Positions 48,238-57,393 of a stretch of 58,297 nucleotides of DNA are shown here, in pieces (the stretch's first letter is position 1; each line of letters opens with the position of its first letter). The position numbers were made by a program, and so were the translations under genes. The notes below the pieces were generated by a model that saw nothing but the letters and a program-made list of their open reading frames with translations, had not been told where the DNA came from and searched no databases. The DNA is from Janibacter sp. (GTDB lineage: Bacteria > Actinomycetota > Actinomycetes > Actinomycetales > Dermatophilaceae): the NCBI GenBank assembly GCA_030453295.1, contig JAKDKQ010000002.1:1-58297 (forward strand). Direction: 5' to 3'.

Positions 48238-48936
48238 ATGGACCCCGCCACCCTCGCTGATCGTCGTCGCCGCCGTCTGCTGATCGCCACGATCGCGGGC
48301 GGGCTCGTGCTGCTCCTGCTGGTCGGTGTCGGCATTTACGGGCTGCTGCGCGGTCCCGCACCCGACACCGACACCACTCCCGCCGACTCGCCGAGGTCTA
48401 CTGTGACCTCCCCGCCTGCCGGAACAGCGGGGGAGGGGCCAGTGGCGGTGCCGCAGCAGGGTGGGCCGGAGGCGTTCGCCCGCGCGGTCGCCGGTGCACT
48501 GTTTGTGTGGGACACCACCACCGGTGACGGCCCGATGGACTACGCGCAGATGCTCGCGGATGTCGCCGCAGATGAGGAGGCGGACGCGCTGGCGGGGGAT
48601 GTGCGGGCGTATCTGCCGAGTGTGGAGGCGTGGGGGCAGCTCCGTCAGTATCAGACCCGCCAATGGCTCATCGTCGACACCGCGGTCATCCCGGAGGCAT
48701 GGGATACTGCGGTCGCGCAGGCCGCTCCGGGCCAGATTCCCGCAGGCACCGTCGCGTACACGATCGACGGCACCCGGCACCGGGACGGCACCTTGGGCAC
48801 CGAACCTGTGGAGGCGTCCCGGCCGGTGTCGTTCACGGTGTTCATCGTTTGCACCCCGGCGGTCACCAACCGTGGCGTCACCGGCACGACCTGTGAGCTG
48901 CTGCGATTATCCCAACTCGACAACCCCCTCCGTTGA
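48238..48936 (+). CDS. Conjugal transfer accessory membrane protein (hypothetical)
   Basis: 232 aa, N-terminal TM then extracytoplasmic domain; within T4SS cluster. Confidence 0.65.
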   Translation: MDPATLADRRRRRLLIATIAGGLVLLLLVGVGIYGLLRGPAPDTDTTPADSPRSTVTSPPAGTAGEGPVAVPQQGGPEAFARAVAGALFVWDTTTGDGPMDYAQMLADVAADEEADALAGDVRAYLPSVEAWGQLRQYQTRQWLIVDTAVIPEAWDTAVAQAAPGQIPAGTVAYTIDGTRHRDGTLGTEPVEASRPVSFTVFIVCTPAVTNRGVTGTTCELLRLSQLDNPLR

Positions 48937-48942
48937 GAGCAG

Positions 48943-50124
48943 GTGGTTGTTGTGTGGAAGAAGCTCGCCGCTCTCGCGGTCGCCCTGCTGTTCTTTGCCC
49001 CCTCGGTCGTGCTTGTCGGGGTGGCGGCCGTGGTCAATCCTGTGATGACCGCATGCGCACCGGGCTCCCTCGCCGTGGGGCCGATCCCGGAGTCGCTGAC
49101 CGCGACGACCCGCAACGGGCAGACGGTCACGCTGAACCGGACCCAGCTCACCCACGCCGCGACGATCATCACGGTCGGCGGGCAAACCAGCGGTGTCGGC
49201 CGTCCCGGCGTGGTGATCGCGCTCATGGCCGCCCTCACGGAGTCCACGCTGCGGATGCTCGCCAACACCGGCACTTACCCGGAGTCCGGCGACTTCCCGA
49301 ACGATGGCAACGGGTCCGATCACGACTCCTTGGGCCTGTTCCAGATGCGTCCCGCCGCTGGGTGGGGCACCGTCGCCGAGCTGATGGACTCGACCTATCA
49401 GGCCAGAGCGTTCTACGGCGGCGAGACCGGCCCGAACCACCCCTCCCCGCGGGGGCTGCTGGACATTCCCGGCTGGCAGCAGATGGACCCCGGCGAAGCC
49501 GCCCAGGCCGTCGAGGTATCCGCCTACCCGGACCGCTACCAGAACTACCAGCCGGTCGCCGAGGCGATCCTCACCACCCTAACCCGCCCTGCCCCCACCG
49601 GCGGAGGAGAGGGCGGGGCACCGATCGTGCCGGAGACCACGCGCATCGTGTTCCCGCTCCCCCAAGGGACGTGGGTGGACACCGACAGTTTCGGATGGCG
49701 CACCGACCCGTTCACCGGAGAACGCGCGTTCCACTCCGGCTCCGACCTCGCCGCCGCGGACGGCACCCCCATCCTCGCCATCGCAGACGGGGTGGTCGTG
49801 CACGCCGGCTACAGCGGCGGCTTCGGCGGGCTCGTCATCATCGAGCACACCGTCCGGGATGAGCGGGTCGCGTCCTACTACGGGCATATGTGGGAGACCG
49901 GCATCCAGGTCACCGAAGGGCAGACCGTGACCGCGGGGCAGCACATCGGAGATGTGGGCTCGTCCGGCCGCTCCACCGGACCTCACCTGCACCTGGAAAT
50001 CCACCCCGGCGGGCAAGGACAACCCGCCGTCGACGGCACCGCCTGGCTCACCGACCACGGAGCCGAAGGCGTCACCGGCGGCGACACGACCCTCGCGACT
50101 TGCACCACGAGAGGTGGCGCGTGA
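48943..50124 (+). CDS. Bifunctional lysozyme-like / M23 peptidase peptidoglycan hydrolase
   Basis: LMAALTESTLRMLAN...SLGLFQMRPAAGWG and M23 core FHSGSDLAAADGTPILAIADGVVVHAGYSGGFGGLVIIEH...YGHM...GPHLHLEIH. Confidence 0.92.
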   Translation: MVVVWKKLAALAVALLFFAPSVVLVGVAAVVNPVMTACAPGSLAVGPIPESLTATTRNGQTVTLNRTQLTHAATIITVGGQTSGVGRPGVVIALMAALTESTLRMLANTGTYPESGDFPNDGNGSDHDSLGLFQMRPAAGWGTVAELMDSTYQARAFYGGETGPNHPSPRGLLDIPGWQQMDPGEAAQAVEVSAYPDRYQNYQPVAEAILTTLTRPAPTGGGEGGAPIVPETTRIVFPLPQGTWVDTDSFGWRTDPFTGERAFHSGSDLAAADGTPILAIADGVVVHAGYSGGFGGLVIIEHTVRDERVASYYGHMWETGIQVTEGQTVTAGQHIGDVGSSGRSTGPHLHLEIHPGGQGQPAVDGTAWLTDHGAEGVTGGDTTLATCTTRGGA

Positions 50125-50390
50125 TGGACGTGTTTCCCGACTTCGGTGGTGTCGGCGGAGCCGCAGACCTGCGCTCCATCGTTGGAGCGCTGCTCATGTT
50201 CGTGCTCATCATCGCCGTGCTCATGCTGATCGTCTGCGCGATCATGTGGGCGATCGCCTCCTCCAGCGGCAACTACCAGGCCGCCACCAAAGCCCGCACC
50301 GGCCTGCTCGTCGCCCTCGGCGCCGCCGTGCTGGCCGGTGCCGGGGTAGCCTGGGTGAACTTCCTCCTCGGCGTCGGCGAACAACTCTGA
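50124..50390 (+). CDS. DUF6112-like small two-TM protein (pilin-like / TrbC-like), copy 1
   Basis: MDVFPDFGGVGGAADLRSIVGALLMFVLIIAVLMLIVCAIMWAIASSSGNYQAATKARTGLLVALGAAVLAGAGVAWVNFLLGVGEQL. Confidence 0.8.
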   Translation: MDVFPDFGGVGGAADLRSIVGALLMFVLIIAVLMLIVCAIMWAIASSSGNYQAATKARTGLLVALGAAVLAGAGVAWVNFLLGVGEQL

Positions 50391-50404
50391 CTATCCGCGC
50401 CGGG

Positions 50405-50800
50405 TCAGGGGAGGATGCCGGCGCGGCGCAGGTAGTCGTCGAGGTTCGCCGTCAGCGGGAGCTGGTCGAGCTCTGCTGCGGTGGCCCAGCGGGCGTCGTC
50501 CGCATCGTCGCCCGGTGCCAGTTCGCCGCCGGTGACAGCGGCGGCGAAGTCGTGTACCTCGAACACCCGCCCGTCGCCGGTCGGGATCATCACGCACCAC
50601 AGCTCGCGCCCCACCGACACCCGCAGCCCAGTCTCCTCGAACGCCTCCCGTGCCGCCGCCTCAGCCAGGGTTTCGCCGGGCTCAACGCTGCCGCCGGGGA
50701 TCGACCAGCGGCCTTTCTCCGGCTCGGTGCCGCGCAAAACGAGCAACACACGTCCCGCGTCATCGGTGATAACAGCGCTGGCGGCCAGAATAACTCCCAC
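50405..50800 (-). CDS. NUDIX hydrolase
   Basis: Nudix box GSVEPGETLAEAAAREAFEETGLRV. Confidence 0.95.
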   Translation of the reverse strand: MGVILAASAVITDDAGRVLLVLRGTEPEKGRWSIPGGSVEPGETLAEAAAREAFEETGLRVSVGRELWCVMIPTGDGRVFEVHDFAAAVTGGELAPGDDADDARWATAAELDQLPLTANLDDYLRRAGILP

Positions 50801-50885
50801 CAGCCCAGGCTATCCGCCTGTCGCCGGGGCGCTGGGTGCACCTGACAGCCGAGAACACGTCTCGCGAACAGTCAGGAGCATCCCC

Positions 50886-51155
50886 GTGATCGACATCGAC
50901 CCCAACTCGTCCGGCCTTCCCGGTATCGAGCAGCTGCGCATCATCGTCGGCGCCGTGATGACCGTCGGTCTGATCCTCTCCGTCCTTGCGCTCATCATCT
51001 CGGCGATTGTGTGGGGTTTCGGCGCGAACAGCAGCAACCCGCACCTCGCCAGCCGCGGCAAGGTCGGTGTCCTCGTCTCGTGCGGTGCGGCGATCATCTG
51101 CGGTGCCGCGGTGACGCTCATCAATTTCTTCTGGGGCGTCGGGCAGGCCGTCTGA
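50886..51155 (+). CDS. DUF6112-like small two-TM protein, copy 2
   Basis: VIDIDPNSSGLPGIEQLRIIVGAVMTVGLILSVLALIISAIVWGFGANSSNPHLASRGKVGVLVSCGAAIICGAAVTLINFFWGVGQAV. Confidence 0.8.
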   Translation: MIDIDPNSSGLPGIEQLRIIVGAVMTVGLILSVLALIISAIVWGFGANSSNPHLASRGKVGVLVSCGAAIICGAAVTLINFFWGVGQAV

Positions 51156-51180
51156 TGATCACCCCAGCAACGCACCTCCC

Positions 51181-52635
51181 GTGGGGGTGGCTGCGGTGAG
51201 CGTGTGCGATGTCCCGGTTATCTCCGCCGTCTGCGACGCCGTGGGCGAGGGCACGGCGTCGTTGATCGCGGCCCCGTTCGACTGGCTCGGCCAGGCGATG
51301 GCCGGGGCGGCGGCGTGGCTGTTCGAGGCGGTCTGGACCGTGATCGACACCACCACCCTGGTCGATGTCACCAGCGCCGAGTATGTCGGGGTCTACAACG
51401 TGCTGTTCGGCGTCGCGATCTTCGTGATGCTCGTGTTCTTCTGCCTCCAACTCATTACCGGCCTCATCCACCGCGACCCCACCGCCTTGTCCCGCGCCGC
51501 CCTGGGACTTGCCAAGAGCGTCCTCGGATCGTTCCTCGTCATCACGCTCACTGCGCTGTTGCTGGAGGTGACCGATCAGCTCGCGGTCGGGATCGTGCAG
51601 GCCACCGGCAACACGATGGAAGGAATGGGAACCCAGATCGGGCTCCTCGCCACTGGACTTGCCGGCATCAACATCGCTGCCCCCGGTGTCGGCGCGATCC
51701 TGACTATCTTCCTCGCCGGCCTCGCCATCTCCGCAGCGGCGATCGTGTGGTTCTCCCTGCTGATCCGGAAGGCGCTGCTGCTCGTCGCGATCGTGTTCGG
51801 CCCCATCGCCCTGGCCGGGGCGACGTGGGATGCGACCAAGGGATGGTTCGGCAAGTGGGCGGCGTTCGTGATCGCGCTGATTTTCTCCAAGCTCGTTCTC
51901 GTCGTGATCTTCCTCGTCGCGATCGGGCAAGTCTCCGCTCCCATCGAAGCGGACCTCGCCTCCATCAGCGACCCGATCGCCGGGGTGGTGCTGATGTTCA
52001 TCGCCGCGTTCGCGCCGTACATCACCTACAAGTTCCTGTCCTTCGTCGGCTTCGACATGTACCACGCCATGTCCAGCGAGCAGGAGGCGAAGTCGGCGCT
52101 GAACCGCCCGGTTCCGGTGCCGTCCGCTCCCAAGGGTGACAGTGCGAGGAAGGTGCTCGACGGTGGCGGTGATACCGGCGGCGGAGGAAGCGGAGGGGGC
52201 GGGTCGCCGCCGCCGCCTTCGGGGGCTCCGGCGGCATCGGGCGGTGCCGGCGCGACCGGGACCGCCGGGGGCGCTGCCGCGTCATCCGGCGGAGCAGGAG
52301 CAGGAGCGGGAGCGGGTGCCAGCGCGGGTGCTGGTGCGGCCGCGGGGCCTGTCGGGGCGGCGGTGGTCGTCGGCGGTGCGGTGGTCAAGGATGCCGCGAC
52401 CGCTGGACCGAAGGCCGGTGCCGCTGTCGGCGGTGCCGCGGAGAGCCATGCCGGGGCTGCGGCCGAACAGAGCGCTCCGCCGCCGGTGCCGCCCGCGCAA
52501 GGTACGCCGTCGTCACGTCCGGCACCCTCGACGCCGTCCGCTACGCCCTCGTCGGTGCCGCGGTCGCAGGTGGCTGCGTCGTCGCGGAGATCGGACCCGC
52601 CGCCTCCGTCCTCGAAGCCGTCCGGGAAGGAATGA
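51181..52635 (+). CDS. TrbL/VirB6-like conjugal transfer membrane protein with Gly/Ala/Pro-rich tail
   Basis: 484 aa, polytopic, low-complexity C-terminus. Confidence 0.85.
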   Translation: MGVAAVSVCDVPVISAVCDAVGEGTASLIAAPFDWLGQAMAGAAAWLFEAVWTVIDTTTLVDVTSAEYVGVYNVLFGVAIFVMLVFFCLQLITGLIHRDPTALSRAALGLAKSVLGSFLVITLTALLLEVTDQLAVGIVQATGNTMEGMGTQIGLLATGLAGINIAAPGVGAILTIFLAGLAISAAAIVWFSLLIRKALLLVAIVFGPIALAGATWDATKGWFGKWAAFVIALIFSKLVLVVIFLVAIGQVSAPIEADLASISDPIAGVVLMFIAAFAPYITYKFLSFVGFDMYHAMSSEQEAKSALNRPVPVPSAPKGDSARKVLDGGGDTGGGGSGGGGSPPPPSGAPAASGGAGATGTAGGAAASSGGAGAGAGAGASAGAGAAAGPVGAAVVVGGAVVKDAATAGPKAGAAVGGAAESHAGAAAEQSAPPPVPPAQGTPSSRPAPSTPSATPSSVPRSQVAASSRRSDPPPPSSKPSGKE

Positions 52636-52639
52636 GCCA

Positions 52640-54100
52640 ATGGCCGCCACCACGCACACCGAGTACCCGCTGTCGCCGGTGCAGTTCTCCCGCCTCACCC
52701 GCCGCGGGATCATGCTCGGCCTGTCGTTGCCGCAACTGATCGCCCTAGGCATCGCGATCCTCACCGTCGTCGCCTCCCTCTACACGAGCGGCGGCATGGG
52801 TCTGGCCTGGACGTCCCCGGTCTGGGCCGGCGCCACCCTCCTCGCGGTGATCCCGGCAGGGGGCAGGAAGCTGATCGAGTGGGTGCCGATCCTCACCCGC
52901 TGGACCGCCCGCACCTACCTGGGCCAGCTCATCTACCGGCGCCGGGTCATCTGCCCGCGCCCGGCCGGCACCCTCGCCCTGCCAGGGGATGCGGCGCCGC
53001 TCAGGGAATGGGAGGACCCGGAGACGGGTGCGGCGATGATCCACGACCCCCACGCGCAGACGCTCTCCGTCATCCTCGGCGTCTCCCACCCCGCGTTCGT
53101 GCTCCTCGATCCGGGTGAGCAGCAACGCCGCGTCGCAGGCTGGGGTCGCGTGCTCGCCGCCGCCTGCCGGTCGGGCCGGATCGCGCGGATTCAGGTGTCT
53201 GAGCGGACGTTGCCGGATTCGGGGACGGGGTTGGCGGAGTGGTGGCGTACCCACGGCACCGACGACGGCTCCTGGGCCGCGACCACCTACGCCGAACTCA
53301 TTGACCGCGCCGGCCCTGCCGGTGAGCGTCACGCGACCACGATCAGCCTCGCCCTGGACATGAAGAACAGCGCCCGGCAGATCAGAACCTCCGGCGGCGG
53401 GATACGCGGCGCGGCAGCGGTGCTGCGGCAGGAGATGACAACCCTGACCACGGCGCTCCGGGCGGCGGACCTGACCAGCACCGGGTGGCTCACCCCCGGC
53501 GACGTCGCCGTCCTCCTACGCTCCGCCTACGACCCCGCTACCGCACCCGCCTTGGAACGCCACGGCGACCTCGGCCGTGATCTTGCCACGGCCGGGCCGG
53601 TGGCGGTCACCGAGACCTGGGACCGGCTGCGCTCGGACAGTGCGCATCATGCGGTGCTGTGGATCACCGAGTGGCCCCGCTCCCAGGTGTACCCAGGGTT
53701 TCTCGCCCCGCTCATGCTGTCCAGCGGCATCCTGCGGACCCTCGCCCTGCATTACATCCCGGTGCGCGCCGACCAGGCGGCCAGGGATCTGCGGAAGAAG
53801 AAGACCGAACTCATTTCCGACGCGGCCCAGCGGCGCAAGATTGGGCAGGTCGAGGACGCCGCCTCCAGCGCGGAGCTCGATGACGTGCTGCAACAGGAGG
53901 CGGACCTGACCGCCGGGCACGGCGTCCTGCGCGTCTCCGGCCTCGTCAGCGTCTCCGCACCGACCGTGGACGAGCTGGACGCCGCGGTGGCTGCGGTCGA
54001 GCAGGCCGCCATCCAAGCCTCCTGTGAAACCCGCCGCCTCGTCGGCCAGCAAGCCCAGGCATTCACCGCCGCCGCACTGCCGCTGTGCCGCCCGGTCTAG
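52640..54100 (+). CDS. SCO6880-like T4SS-associated protein
   Basis: MAATTHTEYPLSPVQFSRLTRRGIMLGLSLPQLIALGIAILTVVASLY...; position between TrbL-like and VirB4-like genes. Confidence 0.82.
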   Translation: MAATTHTEYPLSPVQFSRLTRRGIMLGLSLPQLIALGIAILTVVASLYTSGGMGLAWTSPVWAGATLLAVIPAGGRKLIEWVPILTRWTARTYLGQLIYRRRVICPRPAGTLALPGDAAPLREWEDPETGAAMIHDPHAQTLSVILGVSHPAFVLLDPGEQQRRVAGWGRVLAAACRSGRIARIQVSERTLPDSGTGLAEWWRTHGTDDGSWAATTYAELIDRAGPAGERHATTISLALDMKNSARQIRTSGGGIRGAAAVLRQEMTTLTTALRAADLTSTGWLTPGDVAVLLRSAYDPATAPALERHGDLGRDLATAGPVAVTETWDRLRSDSAHHAVLWITEWPRSQVYPGFLAPLMLSSGILRTLALHYIPVRADQAARDLRKKKTELISDAAQRRKIGQVEDAASSAELDDVLQQEADLTAGHGVLRVSGLVSVSAPTVDELDAAVAAVEQAAIQASCETRRLVGQQAQAFTAAALPLCRPV

Positions 54101-54152
54101 AGCCACCGGCGCACCTTCCCGCTACCACCCATCCTGTGAGGAGTTCCCGATC

Positions 54153-55310
54153 ATGCCGACCTTCGACAACCCGGTGGAGGATGCGATGGAGGCATCCGCC
54201 GCGCTCCGCGGCCTCGCACACGCCACCCGCACCTTTGACAATCCCGCCGAGACCTACCCGGTGCTCGGGGAACTGCTGGCCGGGGTGCGGTCGCTGCGGC
54301 AGGTGCTCGACCAGCTTTCCGCCGCCCATATTGAAGCCCGGTCCCGCGCCCACACCGACGCGGGCAGCCAGCCCTCCGGGGCGACCGCGGCGCTGGCGGC
54401 TGCGGATGAGCTGCACCAGGCCGGCACCCTGCTGGACACGGTCCATGAGCGGGTGGATGCGGCGATGTCGCAGTCCGGGCGGATCGCCTGGCAGCGCGCA
54501 CCCGACCCCTTCGACGCCCCCGACGCGACGCGCGCCACCGCGCAGGCGGGTGAGCTGAAGTTGACGGTGTGGCCGGATGTCCCGCTGGGCGAGCACCAGC
54601 GCTACGCCTACCGCATCGAGAACCCTGCCACCGGGCAGTCGGTCGAGGGACGGGACTTGTTCACGGGTGTCGGTGCGCCTGTCTCACCGAAGCGGGCGCT
54701 GCGCGAGCTTGCGGTGTTCCTCTCCGCCGCAGGCGACGCACGCCAGTTCGCGATCGACCATCCGGGCCAGCACACCGACAACGACGCGGCGTTCCCCGAC
54801 TGGGTGGCCGATGCCGCCCGTCAGCACCCCGACGCCTTCACCGAGCTGATCGACCACCACCCCAACCTCCCCGAGAAGCCGGGCGGCAGGCGATGGGTCA
54901 GCGTCGTGTTCCTCCAAGGCGAGGAAGCCGACCAGGTGCTGGACATCATCGAACGTGAGGGCACGGACGCGGCGATCGAGCACCTGACCGGGTACGACCT
55001 CGGGGAGGAGACGACCCAGGCTGCGCTCGAGAATGGCTACGTCTACGACCAGCCCCCGACCGGCGCCCTCGACCGCACCGCTACCAGGGATGTCTACACC
55101 CTCACCTACAGTCCCTTCCTCGGCCACGTCTCGCTGCTACGCACCCACGACGCCATACCCGACCCGGCGCTGCTGGACATCGACACCCCCGCCCCGGCTC
55201 GTCGGACGGTCGAACGGGCACCGGTGCGGGCGGGGCGTGCGGAGGCGATGGACTGGTTCGCCCGCCGGCCGGGCACATCCGCATCGTCGGGGCGGGGGTT
55301 GGCGCTGTGA
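54153..55310 (+). CDS. Hypothetical ICE-associated protein
   Basis: 385 aa with RBS-like GTGAGGAG upstream; stop overlaps next start. Confidence 0.7.
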   Translation: MPTFDNPVEDAMEASAALRGLAHATRTFDNPAETYPVLGELLAGVRSLRQVLDQLSAAHIEARSRAHTDAGSQPSGATAALAAADELHQAGTLLDTVHERVDAAMSQSGRIAWQRAPDPFDAPDATRATAQAGELKLTVWPDVPLGEHQRYAYRIENPATGQSVEGRDLFTGVGAPVSPKRALRELAVFLSAAGDARQFAIDHPGQHTDNDAAFPDWVADAARQHPDAFTELIDHHPNLPEKPGGRRWVSVVFLQGEEADQVLDIIEREGTDAAIEHLTGYDLGEETTQAALENGYVYDQPPTGALDRTATRDVYTLTYSPFLGHVSLLRTHDAIPDPALLDIDTPAPARRTVERAPVRAGRAEAMDWFARRPGTSASSGRGLAL

Positions 55311-56854
55311 CCGGCACGGAGGAGGGTCGTCTGCACACGGCGGTGCTGGTCGGCCCGGAAGGTGAGCGCCGCCGGCACCGCAAGGCCCGCCAGAAAGCTG
55401 CCACCCGGATCGAGACCACCGCCCGCGACACACAGAAAGCGGAGGCGAAAGCGAGGTGGGAGGCGGAGCAAGCCGAACGGCGAAACACGACCTACCTGCC
55501 TGCCGCCGGCGAACCCGGCCCCGGCGCGCTGCGGACACCGGGGCGGTTGCGGCTCCCGAAGCACCAGGACACCTCCGCGACCCTCGCCGGGCAGTACCCG
55601 TTCCTGGCCGAAGGAGGACTCGGAAGCGAAGGCGTGTTCGTCGGCCAGGACCTCTACTCCGGCGGGAGCTTCGTCTACGACCCGTGGGTGCTCTACCAGC
55701 ACGGGGTCATCACCGCCCCGAACGTGGTGCTGGCAGGGATCGTCGGGTCCGGCAAGTCCTCCCTGGCGAAGTCCCTCTACACCCGCTCGCTCCCGTTCGG
55801 GCGGCGCGTCTACGTCCCCGGCGACCCCAAGGGCGAACACACCGCCGTCGCCGAAGCGGTCGGCGGGAAAGCGATCGTTCTGGGACATGGTCTGTCGAAT
55901 CGGCTCAACCCGCTCGATGAGGGCCACCGGCCCTCCACCGTCAGCGATGCGGAGTGGGCGATGCAGGTCGCCTCTCGCCGCCGCGACCTTATCGGCGCTC
56001 TGGCGGAGACGGTGCTGGATCGGGTGTTGTCGCCGTTGGAGCACACCGCGATCGACCTCGCCCTCCGCGATGCTGTGAGGAGCGCGGAGGTGCCGATCCT
56101 GCCGATGGTCGTCGACCGCATCCTGGCCCCCAACCCCGCCGATGACGAAGACGGCCGATTGGCTGAGGACGGCCGCCTGGTCGGCCACGCGCTGCGCCGC
56201 CTCGTCGCCGGCGACCTCCAGGGACTCTTCGACGGTCCCTCGACGGTAAGGTTTGACCCGTCCCTGCCGATGGTGTCGCTGGACCTGTCCCGCGTCGCCG
56301 AGAACAGCACCTTGATCTCCGTGCTGATGACGTGCTCGTCCGCGTGGATGGAGTCGGCGCTGTCGGACCCGAACGGCGGGCAGCGGTGGGTGATCTACGA
56401 CGAAGCCTGGCGGCTGATGGCCTACCCCAGCCTCTTGCGGCGGATGGACGCGCAGTGGCGGCTCGCCCGCTATTTCGGGATCGCGAACATGCTGATCTTC
56501 CACAAGCTCTCCGACCTCGACAACGTCGGCGATCAAGGTTCCGCGATGAGGGCTCTCGCATCGAGTCTGCTGGCGAACGCGGAGACCAGGATCGTCTACC
56601 GGCAGGAAGCCGACCAGCTCGGCTCCACCGCCACCGCCCTCGGCCTCACCGGCACCGAACAGAAGCTCCTCCCGGGTCTGGGCACCGGGCAAGGACTCTG
56701 GCGGATCAAGGACCGCTCCTTCGTCGTGCAGCACCAGCTCCACCCTGCGGAGCTCGCCGCGTTCGACACCACCACCCGCATGACCACAGATTCTCGCGAG
56801 TTCAGGAATCTCGACGGTTCATCGGAAATCTCGAACGATCGGCAGGAATCCTGA
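55307..56854 (+). CDS. VirB4/TraC-like ATPase
   Basis: Walker A VLAGIVGSGKSSLAKSL; WVIYDEAWRLMAYPSLLRRMDAQWRLARYFGIANMLIFHKLSDL. Confidence 0.9.
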   Translation: MTGTEEGRLHTAVLVGPEGERRRHRKARQKAATRIETTARDTQKAEAKARWEAEQAERRNTTYLPAAGEPGPGALRTPGRLRLPKHQDTSATLAGQYPFLAEGGLGSEGVFVGQDLYSGGSFVYDPWVLYQHGVITAPNVVLAGIVGSGKSSLAKSLYTRSLPFGRRVYVPGDPKGEHTAVAEAVGGKAIVLGHGLSNRLNPLDEGHRPSTVSDAEWAMQVASRRRDLIGALAETVLDRVLSPLEHTAIDLALRDAVRSAEVPILPMVVDRILAPNPADDEDGRLAEDGRLVGHALRRLVAGDLQGLFDGPSTVRFDPSLPMVSLDLSRVAENSTLISVLMTCSSAWMESALSDPNGGQRWVIYDEAWRLMAYPSLLRRMDAQWRLARYFGIANMLIFHKLSDLDNVGDQGSAMRALASSLLANAETRIVYRQEADQLGSTATALGLTGTEQKLLPGLGTGQGLWRIKDRSFVVQHQLHPAELAAFDTTTRMTTDSREFRNLDGSSEISNDRQES

Positions 56855-57393
56855 TGACTCGCCCCCGCTACAAGCGCACCACCGGCGAACCCGAGCACCG
56901 AGACGACCCCGTGCCGGTCGTGCTGCCGCACGTCGTCATGGAGGTTACCTCTGACGGAAGGATGACCGTCACTGTCGACGGGGCACCGTATGAGCCGGAG
57001 CCGTTCGCTCCCGCGTGGCGGCGGGAGGACTTCGCCCGCGTCCTTGACCAGCTCACCGAGCAGCGCCGGTCGCCGGTGCGGGTCGAGGTTCGTGAGGCGG
57101 ACGGGAGCGTGTTCACCGACATCATCACCCCCAGCACACGCCGCCCCCGACCAGCACCCACTATGGAACCGCCCGCACGACAAGCGATGCCGGAGCTGGT
57201 CACGTTGCACGGGGAGGGGTTCGTGCCTGGCGAGGATGTCGCTGTCGCCGTCGTCATCGCACACGGTGACGCGGCCCCGGACGGGACCATGCGTGCCCTG
57301 CTCACCGCCGAACAAGCCGCGTCGAGCCCGACCCGTGAGGTCATCCTGCTCGGCCGCGTCTCCGGCACCCTCACCATCGGGCACCCCGAATGA
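56854..57393 (+). CDS. Hypothetical ICE-associated protein
   Basis: 179 aa, translationally coupled on both sides (TGATG and ATGA). Confidence 0.65.
   Translation: MTRPRYKRTTGEPEHRDDPVPVVLPHVVMEVTSDGRMTVTVDGAPYEPEPFAPAWRREDFARVLDQLTEQRRSPVRVEVREADGSVFTDIITPSTRRPRPAPTMEPPARQAMPELVTLHGEGFVPGEDVAVAVVIAHGDAAPDGTMRALLTAEQAASSPTREVILLGRVSGTLTIGHPE

Noticed and set aside
52180-52460. GGC/GCx-rich repetitive stretch resembling a tandem repeat
   Set aside because: Explained as the Gly/Ala-rich low-complexity C-terminus of the TrbL-like protein.
52136-52639. N-terminal extension of the 654-aa ORF beginning at 52136
   Set aside because: Overlaps the low-complexity tail of the TrbL-like gene in another frame; real start judged to be ATG at 52640.
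55106-56743. 545-aa minus-strand ORF
   Set aside because: Antisense to the VirB4-like ATPase; composition is a shadow of the coding strand.
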